The notes under the pieces: generated by a model
Databases searched by the model: none
The model's input: only the letters and a program-made list of their open reading frames with translations
Told to the model about the DNA's origin: nothing
Translations under genes and position numbers: made by a program
Shown here: in pieces, positions 28,923 to 40,955 of the stretch
Numbering within the stretch: position 1 is the stretch's first letter
Layout: every line of letters starts with the position of its first letter
Assembly (NCBI GenBank): GCA_016793635.1
Contig: JAEUMD010000013.1
Coordinates: 239,506 to 303,505, forward strand
Direction: 5' to 3'
Source of the DNA: Hyphomicrobiaceae bacterium
Lineage (GTDB): Bacteria > Pseudomonadota > Alphaproteobacteria > Rhizobiales > Hyphomicrobiaceae
Length of the DNA stretch: 64,000 nt

Positions 28923-30814
28923 GCTGCGTTCTCGAGCGCGGTGCGGGCCGAGGTCAGCTCGATCTCGAAGCGTGCACCACCCCCATCTGCATTGCGCGCG
29001 TTGATCGATCCACCGAACTGCTTGACGATACCGTAGGTGATGGAGAGGCCAAGGCCCAGACCCGCGCCGACGTCCTTGGTCGTGAAGAAGGGATCGAACA
29101 CGCTGGCGAGGTGCTCGGGCGCGATGCCGGGCCCGCTGTCGGTCACCGATACGATGACGCGCCCGTTGGTTTCGCGCCCGACGATCGCGATCTCGCGACG
29201 CTGACTATCGCGCATGGCATCGATGGCATTACTGATGAGGTTGACGAAGACCTGCTGCAATCGCACCTCGCCGCCGATCACGGTCAGACCGCGCGACGGC
29301 AGGTCGACAGACAGGACGATGCCACCGTCATCGAACCGCCGCTGGAGCAGGCCGACTGCCTCGTCTATCGATTTTGCAACCAGGGTCGGTCCCATTGTCG
29401 TCGGTTCCTTGCGCGCGTAGGTGCGCAGGTGGCGAATGATGCGCGCCATGCGTTGTGTCAACTCGCCGATCGCCGAGAGGTTGGAGACGACGATATCGTT
29501 GCGGCCACGTTCGAGAAACACGCGGGCGTTGTCGGAATAGGAGCGGATCGCGGCCAGGGGCTGGTTGAGCTCGTGGCTAAGGCCTGCCGACATCTGCCCG
29601 AGCGCCGCGAGCTTGCTCGCCTGCACCAGCTCCGATTGGGCACGGACCAGCTCGTCGGTACGTTCGGCGACTCGCCGCTCGAGCTCGACCTTGGCGCTTT
29701 CCTGCATCTGCATACGTTCGTAGAGGCGGCGGCGGCGGAGGTGGATGTTGGCGGCGGCGAGCAGAAGCGCGGTGAGCGTGATCGCGGCGAAGGCGACGGC
29801 TTCGAAGACGTAGGATGCGACTCCGTCGGTCCGCGCGAGGATCATCACCGTCCAGCCGGCGTCCGACATGGTGCGGCTCTGCATGAGGTATTCGCGGCCG
29901 CGCCGCTCCGATGCCGTGGCGTCGGGCGTGCCGCGCAACGTCACGAGTGCCTTGCCGCCGGGCAACTCGGTACGTGTCGTGATGTCGAGGGGCGCGAGCG
30001 GTGCGCCATCGTAACGACGCTGCGTCGTGATCCGGTCGCGCGCCTCATCGGAAAGTGGCGCAAGTGACCGCAACCGCCGGGTCGGATCGCTGCTGAGAAA
30101 GACGATGCCGTCCTCGTCGACCACGACGATGTCGTGATCCGTGGTCCGCCAAGCTTCCTCGAGATGTCCGACCTGCAACTTGACGACGGCGGTGCCGACG
30201 ACATAGCGCCCGTCGAAGATGGGGTTGGCGAAATAGTAGCCTCGCTCGCCGGAGGTCGTGCCGACTGCGAAATAGCGGCCGAGGCGGCCTTTCATCGCCT
30301 CGGTGAAGTAAGGACGGTAGCTGAAATTCTGGCCGATAAAGGAGCGGGCGCCGGCAAAGTTCGACGTCGCGACCGTCGTGCCGGCGGAGTTGAGCAAGTA
30401 GATGTCGAGCGCATCCGTCGCCTTCGCCCAACGCGCGAGAGCTTCGTTGGCACGCAGCACCTCCTCGGGCGCCGCGGCGCCGGTAACGACGCGCGCCATC
30501 TCCGGATTGTGGGCGATGAGAAAAGGTGTGCTCTGGTGCTTCGCAAGCTCGCCGCGCAGCGATTCACTCACGAGGTTCAGAACATGGCCACTCCGTTCGG
30601 CAAGATCGTCGAGCGCCCGTTTGCGCGTCACGTCACCCGTCAACCACAGAGCGACGGCGAACGCGATCACGAGCGCGATGCCCGCGGCTATGGCGCGCAA
30701 CTGAGACCGGTCGGACGGTGTGCGTGGTGCGGACAGAACGTTTCCTCGGATTTTCTTGTTTCCGAGAGTTTGCGCCTTCGCCCGGCAGCCTGCAAGGCGC
30801 TCCGGGCCCGTCAT
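28919..30814 (-). CDS. dctB: C4-dicarboxylate sensor histidine kinase DctB
   Basis: 631 residues from ATG 30814. A first membrane helix at about residues 40-58 is followed by a periplasmic double-PDC sensor region (about 60-330) and a second helix. A coiled segment and the kinase follow: H-box SHELNQPLAAIRSYSDNA, N-box VNLISNAIDAM, G1 TDSGPGIA and G2 GAGLGLGLSITYG. The size and the NQPL H-box are typical of rhizobial DctB. A longer in-frame start at 30982 would run through the rne terminator and into rne, so I reject it. The RBS is weak. It is co-transcribed with dctD. Confidence 0.92.
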
Positions 30815-30835
30815 CGTCCCGTGGCGTAAACGAAA

Positions 30836-30864
30836 GGGGCGCGCCTCGGTCGGAGGCACGCCCC
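30836..30864 (-). terminator. Rho-independent terminator of rne
   Basis: A 12-bp stem (GGGGCGTGCCTC / GAGGCGCGCCCC, one G-T pair) with a 5-base loop is followed by TTTCGTTT on the minus strand, 30 bases after the rne stop. It separates rne from dctBD. Confidence 0.8.
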
Positions 30865-30893
30865 ATGTCTTCTCAAAGTCGCACGCGGGCGGG

Positions 30894-33800
30894 TCAGGCG
30901 CCGAAGCGCCGCTGCCACCAACCCTTGCGCGTCTGCTGCGGCTCCTCGTCGGCCTTCGCGGCGGCCGGATCGGTGGATACAACCACGCGCTCGACGCGCG
31001 GCGAGCTCGAGACGGGCTCTCCGCGCGAGCGCCGCGGGCTCGCCTCCGGTGCCGCGGCCGGCGGTTCGATTTCCCCGACCTGCTCCATGCTTTCCGGCAG
31101 GACGACGGATTCCGCTTCTACCACCTCGACGATATCGACGGCGGCCGTCGAGAGCTTTGCGGTTTCGGGCTCGTCCGGTGAAGCGACGACGGAACTCGCC
31201 TTAGACGTGGCGGCCGCGGCCGCTGCCGCCGCTGCTTCCTCGGCGACGGATTGCTGCGGCTCGGCAGCAGCGCTCTCGCCGACGGTCTCTACTGCGGCAG
31301 CCCCGATGGCCTCACTGGCATCGCCATCGCCATCTTCGCCTTCCGTATCGGCGTCGCCTTCGCCCACTGCCACGGCCTCACCGGGTTCGGTGCGATCCTG
31401 GCGGTCACGGTTGCGGCGACCACCGCGGCGTCCGCGGCGGCGGCGGCGGCGCGTCTCGGAGCCGGACTCGCCGGCACCGCGCGCGGCAGCGTTGTCCTCG
31501 TCGCCGTCGCCTTCGTCACCATCGCCTTCGGCATCAGCTGCATGCGCGACATCGGCCACGCTCTCGTTGTCTCCAGAGGCAGGTGACCGATCGTCGTCGC
31601 CCTCACCGTCCTCGTCGTCGAAGGACTCGCGCGACGAGCCGTTGCCCTCGCCCTCGCCTGCGGAAACATCGCGTGCATCGCGCTCGCCGCGGCGTCCGCG
31701 ACGGCGGCGGCGCCGGCGGCGGCGGCCATCGCCGTTACCCTCGCCCTCTCCCTCGCTTTCGCCATCGCCGTTGGCGCGAGCGCTGCGCTCCTCGCGCGGC
31801 TCGCGGAACGCGGCCTCGTCGTCGACCTCGTCCTGGGCGGGTTCGGTCTGTTCGTCCTCGTCGCCGAAGCCCCAATCCATGTTGACGACGTTACGCTGCG
31901 GACGGCTGGTCGGGAGCGCGGGCGCGTTGCCCTTCTCGATGCTGAAGTTGGCGCCCTGCATCTTGTCGCTGCCCTCGACCATGATCGGCATGCCGAGGCG
32001 CGTTTCCATGTCGGTGATGAAGGCGCGTTTCTTGTTCAGGATGTAGAGCGCGACGGTAGATGTCGTGACGGCGACGAGTGAGGTCCGCGCGCCACCCATT
32101 ACGGAATCCTCGAGCCCGCGCAGAACGGCGAGCGCGACGCTCTCGACCGAACGGATGATGCCGGTGCCCTGGCAATGCGGGCATTGCGACGTCGAGCCCT
32201 CGAGAACGCCCGTGCGCAGGCGCTGGCGCGACATCTCCAGAAGGCCGAAGTGGCTGATGCGGCCGACCTGGATGCGTGCGCGGTCGAAGCGGAGGGCGTC
32301 CTTCAGCCGGCGCTCCACCGCGCGGTTGTTGCGCTTCTCCTCCATGTCGATGAAGTCGACGACGATCAAACCGGCGAGATCGCGCAGCTTGAGCTGGCGG
32401 GCGATTTCGTCCGCCGCCTCGAGGTTGGTGTTGAGTGCGGTTTCCTCGATCGAGAATTCGCGGGTCGACTTGCCAGAGTTGACGTCGACCGCGACCAGCG
32501 CCTCGGTCTGGTTGATGACGAGGTAGCCGCCCGAGCGCAACGTCACGTAGGGGCTGAACATCGCGTTCAGCTGGCGCTCGATCTGGTAGCGCGTGAACAG
32601 AGGCTCCGGCGCCTGATAGTGGATGACGTTCTTGGCGTGCGACGGCATCAGCATGCGCATGAAGTCGCGCGCCTCGTGGAACGCCTCGTCGCCGGCGACG
32701 ATGATCTCTTCGACGTCCTTGTTATAGAGGTCGCGGATCGAGCGCTTGATGAGGTTGCCTTCCTCGTAGACGAGGCTCGGCGCCGTGGACTGGAGCGTGA
32801 GGTCGCGCACGCTCTCCCACAGCCGCAGCAGGTATTCGAAGTCGCGCTTGATTTCCTGCTTGGTGCGGGCCGCACCGGCCGTGCGGATGATGAGGCCCAT
32901 GCCCTCCGGCACCTCGAGCTCGGCGGCGATCGCCTTGAGGCGCTTGCGGTCCTGCGGCTGCGTAATCTTGCGGGAGATGCCGCCGCCACGCGCGGTATTC
33001 GGCATCAGCACGGTGTAGCGGCCGGCGAGCGACAGATAGGTGGTGAGCGCGGCACCCTTGTTGCCACGCTCCTCCTTGACGACCTGAACCAGGATCACCT
33101 GCCGGCGCTTGATGACTTCCTGGATTTTGTAATTGCGTTGACGGCGGCGCGGGCGCGACGGCAATTCTTCGAGAGCGTCTTCCGCGCCGACCTGCTCTAC
33201 CGTTTCGTCGGCCTCGGCCGCGGGACTGGCCGACCCGTTGCCATTGGCGTTGTCGTTGGCTGGCTCCGCGGCTTCCCCGCCATTCGACGCGCGCTCAGCG
33301 GCAGCGTCCTCGGCGGCAGAGGTGATCGCCTCACCGCTCTCGCCGTCGCTGCCGGCATCGACCGCGGCGCTCAGCGGAGCGGGCGAAGCGGTGTGCTCGT
33401 GATGATGATCCGGATTGTCGCATACGTGGCCGGAATGGCCGTCGTCATCGCGTTCCGCGGCGGGCGCAGGTTCGCTCAGCCGCTCCTCGCCGAGGCCGGT
33501 TGATTCAGCCCTCGTCTCGGGCTCGCGATCGTCGTCGTGGCCGCGGTCATCGTCGCCGTACTCACCTTCGGCAATGTCGATGGTCGCGATCTCATTCGAC
33601 TCGTCGTCTTCATCCTCGTCGTCGTCGTCGGCATTCGCGGCCTTGCCCGACGAGCGCTGGCTGGCCTCGCGCTGGGCGCGGGCGGCCTCGCGCTGCGCCT
33701 CACGGCGGGCACGGGCTTCAGCGCGCGCTTCCGCGGCAGCTTCCTCGGCAGCCTCGGCAGCCGCCTCCTCTTCGATCAGCGCAATGCGATCGGCGACGGG

Positions 33801-34049
33801 GATCTGGTAATAGTCCGGGTGGATCTCGTTGAAGGCGAGAAAGCCATGGCGGTTGCCGCCGTACTCGACGAAGGCAGCCTGCAGCGACGGCTCGACGCGG
33901 GTAACTTTCGCTAGGTAGATGTTGCCCCGCAACTGCTTTCGCGCCGCGGATTCATAGTCGAACTCCTCTACGCGGCCTCCGCGCAGCACCACCACCCGAG
34001 TCTCCTCGGGGTGGGTGGCATCGATGAGCATCTTGTTCGGTTCTGCCAT
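30894..34049 (-). CDS. rne: Ribonuclease E
   Basis: 1051 residues. The N-terminal catalytic part has an S1 domain (about 35-430) split by a ~240-residue Glu/Ala/Arg-rich acidic insertion, as in other alphaproteobacteria. The RNase H-like/DNase I part follows, with metal-binding VAVDVNSG and VVDFIDME, and the Zn-link CPHCQGTG. The last ~400 residues are low complexity, with Arg-rich blocks ([12 protein letters not shown]) between acidic stretches, the usual degradosome scaffold. It starts mRNA decay and processes rRNA. It is monocistronic: a long upstream gap precedes it and a terminator follows. Confidence 0.95.
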   Translation of the reverse strand: MAEPNKMLIDATHPEETRVVVLRGGRVEEFDYESAARKQLRGNIYLAKVTRVEPSLQAAFVEYGGNRHGFLAFNEIHPDYYQIPVADRIALIEEEAAAEAAEEAAAEARAEARARREAQREAARAQREASQRSSGKAANADDDDEDEDDESNEIATIDIAEGEYGDDDRGHDDDREPETRAESTGLGEERLSEPAPAAERDDDGHSGHVCDNPDHHHEHTASPAPLSAAVDAGSDGESGEAITSAAEDAAAERASNGGEAAEPANDNANGNGSASPAAEADETVEQVGAEDALEELPSRPRRRQRNYKIQEVIKRRQVILVQVVKEERGNKGAALTTYLSLAGRYTVLMPNTARGGGISRKITQPQDRKRLKAIAAELEVPEGMGLIIRTAGAARTKQEIKRDFEYLLRLWESVRDLTLQSTAPSLVYEEGNLIKRSIRDLYNKDVEEIIVAGDEAFHEARDFMRMLMPSHAKNVIHYQAPEPLFTRYQIERQLNAMFSPYVTLRSGGYLVINQTEALVAVDVNSGKSTREFSIEETALNTNLEAADEIARQLKLRDLAGLIVVDFIDMEEKRNNRAVERRLKDALRFDRARIQVGRISHFGLLEMSRQRLRTGVLEGSTSQCPHCQGTGIIRSVESVALAVLRGLEDSVMGGARTSLVAVTTSTVALYILNKKRAFITDMETRLGMPIMVEGSDKMQGANFSIEKGNAPALPTSRPQRNVVNMDWGFGDEDEQTEPAQDEVDDEAAFREPREERSARANGDGESEGEGEGNGDGRRRRRRRRRGRRGERDARDVSAGEGEGNGSSRESFDDEDGEGDDDRSPASGDNESVADVAHAADAEGDGDEGDGDEDNAAARGAGESGSETRRRRRRGRRGGRRNRDRQDRTEPGEAVAVGEGDADTEGEDGDGDASEAIGAAAVETVGESAAAEPQQSVAEEAAAAAAAAATSKASSVVASPDEPETAKLSTAAVDIVEVVEAESVVLPESMEQVGEIEPPAAAPEASPRRSRGEPVSSSPRVERVVVSTDPAAAKADEEPQQTRKGWWQRRFGA

Positions 34050-34995
34050 TTCTCAAAGTCCTCGGCGCAGAGGTGCGCACGCCGTCGCGTCCAGGCTTCG
34101 CAGCCGGCGTTCGGGCGCGCATCTGTTCTGCGCGACATGTTCAATCGGGTTGATCGGGATGGGATTTCGGTGTGACGGGCGTCAGCCACACCGCGGCCGG
34201 CCCCGGAAGGCGGCCGTCCATCGCGGACCGGTGGCCGCGGATAGAACAGGTATGGCGGACGGAATTCGGGCATGGGCCTTTGCTTTTCGAAACCAGCACG
34301 GGTTCCGCGATGGCGCGGCACCTGCTCTGGCGGACATCCCTTGCTCTCATGGCTCGGGACGGGAAAACGTTTGCGCCGCCATGGCGGCATTCCGTGCATC
34401 GGCCCGCGACGAGAGCGGGCCCCGAGTGGCGGCGGAGAGGCCGAAGTCATGGCCCGGCCGCGAGCGCAGCTCGGAGAAGAGTACCGCGACAGGCGGATTT
34501 TGGGCATGGCCGCAAACCCGGCCGACGGCCCGCAATCCAGGTCCGAACGCGACCCTCCGCGCAGTTCCGGGCATCTCGGAAGAACGGGCCTGTTGCTGTC
34601 CGAAGGAGTTGGCTTCCGCCGCTCGAGGCCGTTAGGGCCAATCCAGGGCAACGGAAGCACGTGGGACGAGCAGCCGTTCAGAGCATGTCCGACGCTACGC
34701 TGCCCGGCGGCGAAGTCTTGTGGCTCGCTACCTTTGAGACCGCACCTCTCAGCTCAGGCCGATGTCCCCCGGTTCATGGGAGCTGGACTTCGGCAAAGAC
34801 GAGCCTTGTGGAAACTGCGATCAAGTCGCGAACACCGTCGCCGCAGAGCGACACCAACTTGTACGGGTTCACCCAAACGAAGGCAAGAGTGATATAAGCG
34901 ATTCCAATTCGACGCGGTACTGGAGCGAACGTCGAATCATCTCAGATCCGATCAAAAAAAATATGAATCATCAGTAATTTGCGCTCTGCGCTGCA
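34050..34995. other. Long divergent region between rne and amiC
   Basis: About 950 bases with no convincing gene. The first ~700 bases are GC-rich; the last ~150 before amiC are clearly AT-richer (e.g. ATCAAAAAAAATATGAATC) and probably hold the amiC promoter. RNase E genes often have a long 5' leader used for autoregulation; part of this region may be that leader. Confidence 0.4.
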
Positions 34996-36465
34996 ATGCC
35001 GATGCAAGGCGAGGGGGACGTGGCGGGCATTCGGGGGGAGGGGTGGCTGAACCTTGTCTGCGGCGCTGCTGCGGCTGTGGCCGCTCTGTGTCAGGTGTGG
35101 ACTTCAGGACACGCACTGGCACAGGTCCCCGATACGGGCTGGACACCCGCGACGACGTCGACTGCAGCCGCGCCCCTGCCGGGCTTTGATAAGGCGGTCA
35201 CACACGGGGCGGGATCGCCACAGGAATCCGGCCGCAAGCGACACGCAGGCGGCGCCAATGGCAAGGGCGGCAGGACTGGCGCATCGGCCTCGTCGCGGTC
35301 GGCGCCGGGCGGCCCCGTTCCGACGGTTTCCGTCGAACGGACACGGGTCGAGGGAGACGAGGCGCGGACCCGCTTCGTGCTGTCGCTTAGCAAGGGTGTG
35401 CGTTCCGAGATCTTCACCCTCGCAAACCCCTATCGCGTGGTCGTCGACATACCGGACGCGGGCTTCACCCTAGCCGACGGCACGGGGCGTTCCGGCGCGG
35501 GGCTTATATCGGCGTTTCGATATGGCCTGTTCGCCGAGCGTAAGGCGCGTATTGTCATCGACGCGACCGGACCGGTGCGCATCGACGCTGCCCGCATGGT
35601 CGCCGGACAGGGCGAAGCGGTCGAATTGATCGTCGAGATCGTGCCGACCACCGTCGAGGCGTTCGGGGCAGGCACGGGCGTCGGTGTCGCGTCCAACGCT
35701 CATCCTGGGGCGAGGACCGAAGCCGTCGACGAGGCCACCCCCAAAAAGCCTTCGGCCAAGCCGGTGATCCTGATCGACCCGGGCCACGGCGGTATCGATC
35801 CCGGCACCATTGGCGCGACCAATCTTCTGGAAAAGACGGTCGTGCTCGACGTCGCGCTAAAGCTCAAGCGGCGACTGGAGGCCACGGGCCGCTACGATGT
35901 GCGGATGACGCGCATGGCGGACGTATTCATCTCGCTCGACCAGCGGGTGAAATTGTCGCGCCAGGCGGGTGCCGACCTGTTCATCTCTCTGCACGCGGAT
36001 TCTATCGCCTCGAAGACCTATGCGCCGGTGGTTCGCGGCGCCACGGTCTATACCCTGTCCGAGCACGCCTCCGACGAGCAGGCGCGAGCGATGGCGGAGA
36101 AGGAAAACGCTTCCGATCTGCTCGCCGGCCTCGATGCCGCCGCCGGGGAGGACGAGGATGTGGTTCGCAACATATTGATAGATCTTATGAAACGAGAAAC
36201 TGCCAATTACTCGGCAGAGTTTTCGACGATGCTCACGTCCAATCTGCGAAATGCAATTTCGCTTGCTCGCGAACCGCAACGTGCCGCCGCCTTCAAGGTG
36301 CTCCGGCAGACGCATGCTCCATCGGTGCTGATCGAGCTCGGCTACATGAGCAACGAGGCCGATGAATCGCTGATGCGGCAAACGGCTTGGCAGGCCAAGG
36401 TGGCCCAGTCGATCGCAAACGCAGTCACTACCTTCTTCGAGCGGCGGACAGCCCGGGGGCCATAA
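34996..36465 (+). CDS. amiC: N-acetylmuramoyl-L-alanine amidase with AMIN domain
   Basis: 489 residues. A signal peptide ends near ALA-Q (about 40). An Ala/Pro-rich linker is followed by the AMIN domain (about 112-220; TRFVLSLSKGVRSEIF...YRVVVDIP) and an Amidase_3 domain (about 255-480). Zinc ligands are visible in DPGHGG, LLEKTVVLD and SLHAD, and the catalytic Glu in LIELGYMSN. It cuts septal peptidoglycan during daughter-cell separation. The ATG at 34996 lacks an RBS; GTG 35020 is preceded by GAGGGG and would give a standard signal peptide, so it may be the true start. Its position before PBP1A is conserved in Rhizobiales. Confidence 0.93.
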   Translation: MPMQGEGDVAGIRGEGWLNLVCGAAAAVAALCQVWTSGHALAQVPDTGWTPATTSTAAAPLPGFDKAVTHGAGSPQESGRKRHAGGANGKGGRTGASASSRSAPGGPVPTVSVERTRVEGDEARTRFVLSLSKGVRSEIFTLANPYRVVVDIPDAGFTLADGTGRSGAGLISAFRYGLFAERKARIVIDATGPVRIDAARMVAGQGEAVELIVEIVPTTVEAFGAGTGVGVASNAHPGARTEAVDEATPKKPSAKPVILIDPGHGGIDPGTIGATNLLEKTVVLDVALKLKRRLEATGRYDVRMTRMADVFISLDQRVKLSRQAGADLFISLHADSIASKTYAPVVRGATVYTLSEHASDEQARAMAEKENASDLLAGLDAAAGEDEDVVRNILIDLMKRETANYSAEFSTMLTSNLRNAISLAREPQRAAAFKVLRQTHAPSVLIELGYMSNEADESLMRQTAWQAKVAQSIANAVTTFFERRTARGP

Positions 36466-36918
36466 CCCGGTTGGCATTTAGGGCATTGATATCATTTTGG
36501 AAAGATGTCGCGTGTAACGACTCCGGCCGGCCTCGGGACCGCGCTTCGACGGTTCAGCCGAAAAAAGTGCATTTCCAGGTATGGAGGGAGCGCAAGGGGC
36601 AACTTTGACGAGCTTGCGCCACAATCCATGTTAGATTGTCGGGCACGGGCGCTTCGTCTTGTTGCATTGCAGCAGACGCACGGCGCTTCATCCGCTATAT
36701 GCGGCCCAGAACATCATCCGGCCGAGCGGGCTCGGTAGACGCGATGAGCGGCCGGATAAGGATGCTCGAGAACCTAAAGCCAGGGCGCTTTCCCCGGTTC
36801 GGGAGATCCGCTCGCCGTGCCGTCTGACCGGATGGCGCTCTAGATCCAACCTTCCTGGCGAACGGCCGCGAGCCGCGGGCCAACGAATGCGAATTCCGAC
36901 GCGAGGTTCCAGAGGTCA
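36466..36918. other. amiC-pbp1A intergenic region
   Basis: About 450 bases, no gene seen. TTGACG at about 36605 and TTAGATT about 20 bases later may be a weak promoter for pbp1A. Confidence 0.3.
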
Positions 36919-39474
36919 ATGAGAGCCCCGACCCTGCCACCGCCGGCGCCGCCGAAGAGGAAGCGCCGACGCAAAAGCTTCCTTTTGAGCTTCCTCGGCT
37001 GGAGCTTCGCGACGGGCGTTCTCCTGTTCCTGGTCGGGTCCGCGGTCGTCGGCTTCCTGATCTATCGCGCCTCCCAGGACCTGCCGGACTATGAGAGCCT
37101 CGCCAAGTACGAACCGCCGGTGATGACGCGCATCCACGCGCACGACGGTTCGCTGATCGCGGAATATGCGCGCGAGCGGCGTATCTTCGTGCCGATCAAT
37201 ACGGTCCCGAAACTCGTCATCGCGGCCTTCCTCTCGGCGGAGGACAAGCGGTTCTACGAGCACGGTGGCCTCGACTTCCAGGGTATCGGCCGCGCCGTCT
37301 TCAAGCTGGTCGAGGGTAAGGTGCGCGGCTCGGGCCGGCGCGCCGAAGGCGCTTCCACCATCACCCAGCAGGTCGCCAAGAACTTCCTGCTCACCAGCGA
37401 CCGCACGATGGAGCGCAAGATCAAGGAGGCGATCCTCGCCGTCCGGATCGAGCGCGCCTACACCAAGGACAAGATTCTCGAGCTCTATCTCAACGAGATC
37501 TATCTCGGCATCGGCTCGTACGGCGTCGCCGCCGCCGGCCTCAACTACTTCAACAAGGAACTCAAGGATCTGACGGTCGAGGAGGCGGCCTATCTCGCCG
37601 CCCTGCCCAAGGCTCCGAACAACTACCACCCGTTCCGCTATACGCAGAAGGCGACGGTCCGGCGCGACTGGATCATCGATCAGATGTGGGAGAACGGCTA
37701 TGTCACCAAGGAGATGGCGGCGGAAGCGAAGAAGAAGCCGCTGACGGTCAACCTGCGCCCGTTCGGCGCACACATCTTCGCCGCCGAGTTCTTCGCGGAG
37801 GAGGTTCGCCGCTCGCTGTTCGCCAAATATGGCGAGGACAAGCTCTACGGTGGCGGCCTGTCGGTCCGCACGACACTCGATCCCGTCCTGCAGGGTTTCG
37901 CGCGCAAGGCGCTGACCACCGGCCTCGTCGCATTCGATCGCACGAAGGGCTGGCGTGGACCGGTGAAGAAGATCGACATCGCCGGCGACTGGGGCAAGGC
38001 GCTCTCCGACATTGCCGCTCCGTCCGACGTCGAGCCGTGGCGCCTCGGCGTGGTGCTCGACGCGCAGAAGGCGAAAGCCATCGTCGGTCTACGACCAGCG
38101 GTGCAGCAGAGCGGCGCGCTGGTCGACAAGCGCGAGGCCATCGAGCTCACGCTCGAGGAGGTCAAATGGGCGAGAAAGGGTGAGGGCGGCCCGGCACCGA
38201 AGGCCGTCACCGACGTGCTCGAGGTCGGCGACGTCATCTACGTCTCGCCGAAGGATCCCACCAACCTCGCGGGCGTCTGGTCGCTGATGCAGGTTCCGGA
38301 GGTTCAGGGCGGGCTCGTCGCGATGGACCCGCATACCGGTCGCGTGCTCGCGGTAGCGGGCGGCTTCTCGTTCGAGATCAGCCAGTTCGATCGCGCCGTG
38401 CAGGCGCGACGGCAGCCGGGCTCGTCGTTCAAGCCGCTCGTCTATGCTGCGGCTCTCGACAACGGCTACAAGCCGACCAGTATCATCCTCGATGCGCCCA
38501 TCGAGATCGAACAGGGCCCGGGCAAGGACGTCTGGCGCCCGGAGAACTACGACAAGAACAAATCCTTCGGGCCGACCACGCTTCGCGTCGGCATCGAGAA
38601 ATCCAGGAACCAGATGACGGTGCGGCTGGCCCAGGACATGGGCATGCCCCTCATCACGGAGTATGCGCGCCGGTTCGGCGTCTATGACGATCTGCTGCCG
38701 GTGCTGTCGATGTCGCTCGGCGCGGGCGAGACGACGCTGCTTCGCATGACGACTGCCTATGCGGTGCTGGCCAATGGCGGCAAGCAGGTCCAGGCAACCT
38801 TCATCGATCGTATCCAGGACCGCTGGGGCCGATCGGTGTGGCGCCACGACAACCGTACGTGCGAGGGCTGCAAGGCCGAGAAGTGGGCTAACCAGCCGGA
38901 GCCCGAGATACCCGACGACCGCAGGCCGGTCCTCGACCCGCACACCGCCTATCAGATGACGTCGATCATGGAGGGCGTCGTCCAGCGCGGTACCGCCACG
39001 TCACTCAAGTCGCTCGGCATGCCGATCGCGGGCAAGACGGGCACCACCAACGACGAGAAAGACGCCTGGTTCGTCGGCTATACGCCAGACCTCGTCGTCG
39101 GCGTGTTCGTCGGCTACGACAACCCGAGGCCGATGGGCAAGGGGCAGACCGGTGGCGCGGTGGCAGTGCCGATCTTCGCCGAGTTTATGAAGGCGGCGCA
39201 GGGCGGGAAACCGCCGGTTCCGTTCCGCGTGCCGCCGGGTATCCGCCAGATCCAGGTCAGCCTGAAGTCGGGCCTGCGCGCCCAACCGGGAGATACCGAC
39301 ACGATCGTCGAGAGCTTCAAGCCGGGCGAGGAGCCCGACGACGCCTACTCGGTGATCGGTTTTACCGATCCGGCGGCTCAAGGGGCCACGGGCGACACCT
39401 ATCAGGGCGACGGCCACGGTACTGCGAGCGGCGGCGCGCCGGGCTATTCGGGCGGACGCGGCGGCCTCTGGTAG
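36919..39474 (+). CDS. mrcA: Penicillin-binding protein 1A (bifunctional transglycosylase/transpeptidase)
   Basis: 851 residues. A short basic cytoplasmic tail (PKRKRRRK) is followed by one membrane helix (about 25-50). The GT51 glycosyltransferase domain has SAEDKRFYEHGG (catalytic Glu) and EGASTITQQVAKN. The transpeptidase domain has GSSFKPLVY (catalytic Ser of SxxK), SRN (SxN) and GKTGTTND (KTG). An OB-like insertion lies between the two domains. The Gly-rich C-terminal tail is short. It polymerises and cross-links peptidoglycan. AGAGG precedes the ATG. The gene lies between amiC and prfB, a conserved Rhizobiales order. Confidence 0.96.
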   Translation: MRAPTLPPPAPPKRKRRRKSFLLSFLGWSFATGVLLFLVGSAVVGFLIYRASQDLPDYESLAKYEPPVMTRIHAHDGSLIAEYARERRIFVPINTVPKLVIAAFLSAEDKRFYEHGGLDFQGIGRAVFKLVEGKVRGSGRRAEGASTITQQVAKNFLLTSDRTMERKIKEAILAVRIERAYTKDKILELYLNEIYLGIGSYGVAAAGLNYFNKELKDLTVEEAAYLAALPKAPNNYHPFRYTQKATVRRDWIIDQMWENGYVTKEMAAEAKKKPLTVNLRPFGAHIFAAEFFAEEVRRSLFAKYGEDKLYGGGLSVRTTLDPVLQGFARKALTTGLVAFDRTKGWRGPVKKIDIAGDWGKALSDIAAPSDVEPWRLGVVLDAQKAKAIVGLRPAVQQSGALVDKREAIELTLEEVKWARKGEGGPAPKAVTDVLEVGDVIYVSPKDPTNLAGVWSLMQVPEVQGGLVAMDPHTGRVLAVAGGFSFEISQFDRAVQARRQPGSSFKPLVYAAALDNGYKPTSIILDAPIEIEQGPGKDVWRPENYDKNKSFGPTTLRVGIEKSRNQMTVRLAQDMGMPLITEYARRFGVYDDLLPVLSMSLGAGETTLLRMTTAYAVLANGGKQVQATFIDRIQDRWGRSVWRHDNRTCEGCKAEKWANQPEPEIPDDRRPVLDPHTAYQMTSIMEGVVQRGTATSLKSLGMPIAGKTGTTNDEKDAWFVGYTPDLVVGVFVGYDNPRPMGKGQTGGAVAVPIFAEFMKAAQGGKPPVPFRVPPGIRQIQVSLKSGLRAQPGDTDTIVESFKPGEEPDDAYSVIGFTDPAAQGATGDTYQGDGHGTASGGAPGYSGGRGGLW

Positions 39475-39580
39475 ATGTGTGACCTCTGCCCGACTTCGCC
39501 CGGCGGGCGGGCAAGCGCGTCCCCAGGGCGACCGCCCGGTCCTCGCCGTTGCGCTCCACGTGAATTACCGAATGGCCGCG

Positions 39581-39609
39581 TTTACACGCCAACGGCCTCT
39601 CACTATATG
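39581..39609 (+). promoter_or_regulatory. Putative prfB promoter
   Basis: TTTACA and TATATG separated by exactly 17 bases, about 48 bases before the prfB ATG. Confidence 0.5.
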
Positions 39610-39656
39610 TGACGCTTCTCCCTTCAAACGCGCCCTATGTGGTCAAGGAGGCAGCG

Positions 39657-40785
<1,129 letters not shown>

Positions 40786-40855
40786 AGTGACATGGACTTT
40801 GATGGAAGCACGCTCGCGATCCATCGAGGCCATGTCGTTGGAGCCTTGAGCTTGG

Positions 40856-40912
40856 GATGTGCTCCACGCTTTCGATGAAAGCGCGGAGAACGCCCATCCA
40901 ACCCATCGCACC
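40856..40912 (-). repeat. Dispersed palindromic element, copy 1 (inverted)
   Basis: The minus strand begins GGTGCGATGGGTTGGATGG, has TCCGCGCTTTCATCGAAAGCG in the middle (split here as TCCGCGCTTTCATC and GAAAGCG) and is about 57 bases long. It lies between prfB and the next gene. Confidence 0.65.
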
Positions 40913-40955
40913 TTCGCTGGCGCGGGGCGCGCAACCCAGAATTTGACGCGGACCG

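Noticed and set aside
30815-30982. Upstream start for dctB adding 56 residues
   Set aside because: It would run through the rne terminator and into the rne coding region, and the added sequence is Arg/Pro-rich without a family match.
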